From an uncultured Pseudomonadota bacterium (GTDB lineage Bacteria; Pseudomonadota; Gammaproteobacteria; Methylococcales; Methylomonadaceae), in contig CAIVBX010000261.1 in the NCBI GenBank assembly GCA_903904275.1, positions 1-6,733 on the forward strand: 6,733 bases of DNA. Direction: 5' to 3'. The translations under genes were made by a program, and so were the position numbers. The notes below the pieces were generated by a model, which was not told where the DNA came from, ran no database searches, and saw only the letters and a list, made by a program, of their open reading frames with translations. Position 1 is the stretch's first letter, and every line of letters starts with the position of its first letter. Positions 6,275 to 6,733 of the stretch are shown here, piece after piece.

Positions 6275-6733
6275 TTCTAAACCAAGACACCCTTTATAAT
6301 GGCTTTTTCCGCATGGAAAAATACCATTTGCAACACACATTATTTGCAGGTGGTTGGAGCGGTGAAATTCATCGAGAATTATTTGTACGAAATAACTGTG
6401 TTGCGGTGATTTTGTACGACAAAAATCGAGATGAAGTGATTTTAATTGAGCAATTTCGAGTTGGCGCGGTAAAAAATCCTATCAATACACCGTGGTTGAT
6501 TGAAATTGTCGCGGGCATTATGGAAGAAAACGAAACACCTGAAGACGTGGCGCGACGTGAATCAATTGAAGAAGCTGGTTGTGAAATTTTAGAACTTATT
6601 AAAATCAACACATTTTATTTGTCGCCTGGTGGTTCGTCGGAACACATTACGCTATTTTGTGGTTTTGTGAACAGTGAAAATGTAGGCGGTATTCATGGTT
6701 TGCCTGATGAAAATGAAGATATTTTTGTTCGTG
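6256..6733 (+). CDS. nudF: ADP-ribose pyrophosphatase NudF (Nudix hydrolase), 3' end outside the window
   Basis: NudF hydrolyses ADP-ribose to AMP and ribose 5-phosphate in the cytoplasm, limiting free ADP-ribose. The visible 159 residues, of about 200-210 expected, contain a full Nudix box, GX5EX7REUXEEXGU, at 87-109 (GIMEENE...RESIEEAGC), with Glu102, Glu105 and Glu106 as metal ligands. Pro124 in SPGGSSE lies 16 residues after the box Gly, the spacing typical of ADP-ribose-specific members. ETLYRGFF-like (DTLYNGFF), EVILIEQFRVGA, TPWLIEIVAG and GGIHGLPDENEDI blocks all match E. coli NudF closely. ATG 6256 is the only start that fits the family amino terminus; its Shine-Dalgarno is weak. It is divergent from sdhC, with 40 bp between starts. 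No clear promoter was seen; one would have to lie within the 5' end of sdhC. Confidence 0.93.
   Translation, partial: MKKDVKILNQDTLYNGFFRMEKYHLQHTLFAGGWSGEIHRELFVRNNCVAVILYDKNRDEVILIEQFRVGAVKNPINTPWLIEIVAGIMEENETPEDVARRESIEEAGCEILELIKINTFYLSPGGSSEHITLFCGFVNSENVGGIHGLPDENEDIFVR

Noticed and set aside
6295..6300. Perfect TATAAT on the plus strand
   Set aside because: It encodes Tyr14-Asn15 in the conserved LYNGFF block of nudF, lies downstream of the nudF start, and no later gene is seen; most likely chance.
6369..6611. Minus-strand frame of 80 codons
   Set aside because: Antisense to the Nudix domain of nudF; no family features.

Overview
The window is AT-rich (about 40% G+C by eye) and almost completely filled with protein-coding sequence. 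The proteins (E. coli-type SdhC and SdhD, a NudF-type ADP-ribose pyrophosphatase, a large bacterial SNF2 ATPase) point to a low-GC gammaproteobacterium. A Thiotrichales-like sulfur bacterium or a relative would fit, but this placement is inference from protein style and base composition only. No tRNA, rRNA, CRISPR array, insertion sequence or phage gene was seen, and no gene-free stretch exceeds 100 bases.

Layout, right to left. A partial nudF gene (6256 to the right edge) runs rightward. About 40 bp away a tightly packed leftward gene train begins: sdhC (start 6215), sdhD (overlapping sdhC by ATGA), an nspC-type decarboxylase gene (start 5516, 7 bp after sdhD), a 1383-residue SNF2 ATPase (start 4370, 18 bp after nspC), and a 45-codon remnant of a medium-chain dehydrogenase/quinone oxidoreductase gene (start 197, 21 bp after the SNF2 gene). 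A further reading frame may open at 48 and leave the window. The spacing suggests one transcription unit. The best promoter candidate is an extended -10 (TGT-TACAAT) just upstream of sdhC, overlapping the nudF start codon.

Functionally the train is mixed. sdhC and sdhD encode the two membrane subunits that anchor succinate dehydrogenase and carry heme b. Their usual downstream partners sdhA and sdhB are absent, and a polyamine-type decarboxylase gene follows instead. The SNF2 protein is a DNA-dependent ATPase with no obvious link to either. NudF hydrolyses ADP-ribose.

Two genes look damaged. The nspC-type gene is split by a single in-frame TAA with both sides otherwise intact, and the stop sits at the edge of a perfect 8-bp inverted repeat. 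The dehydrogenase gene has kept its ribosome binding site, first 10 or so codons and last 30 or so codons in frame, but lacks everything between. I see no convincing new multi-gene system here; these two lesions and the rearranged sdhCD context are the points most worth checking.
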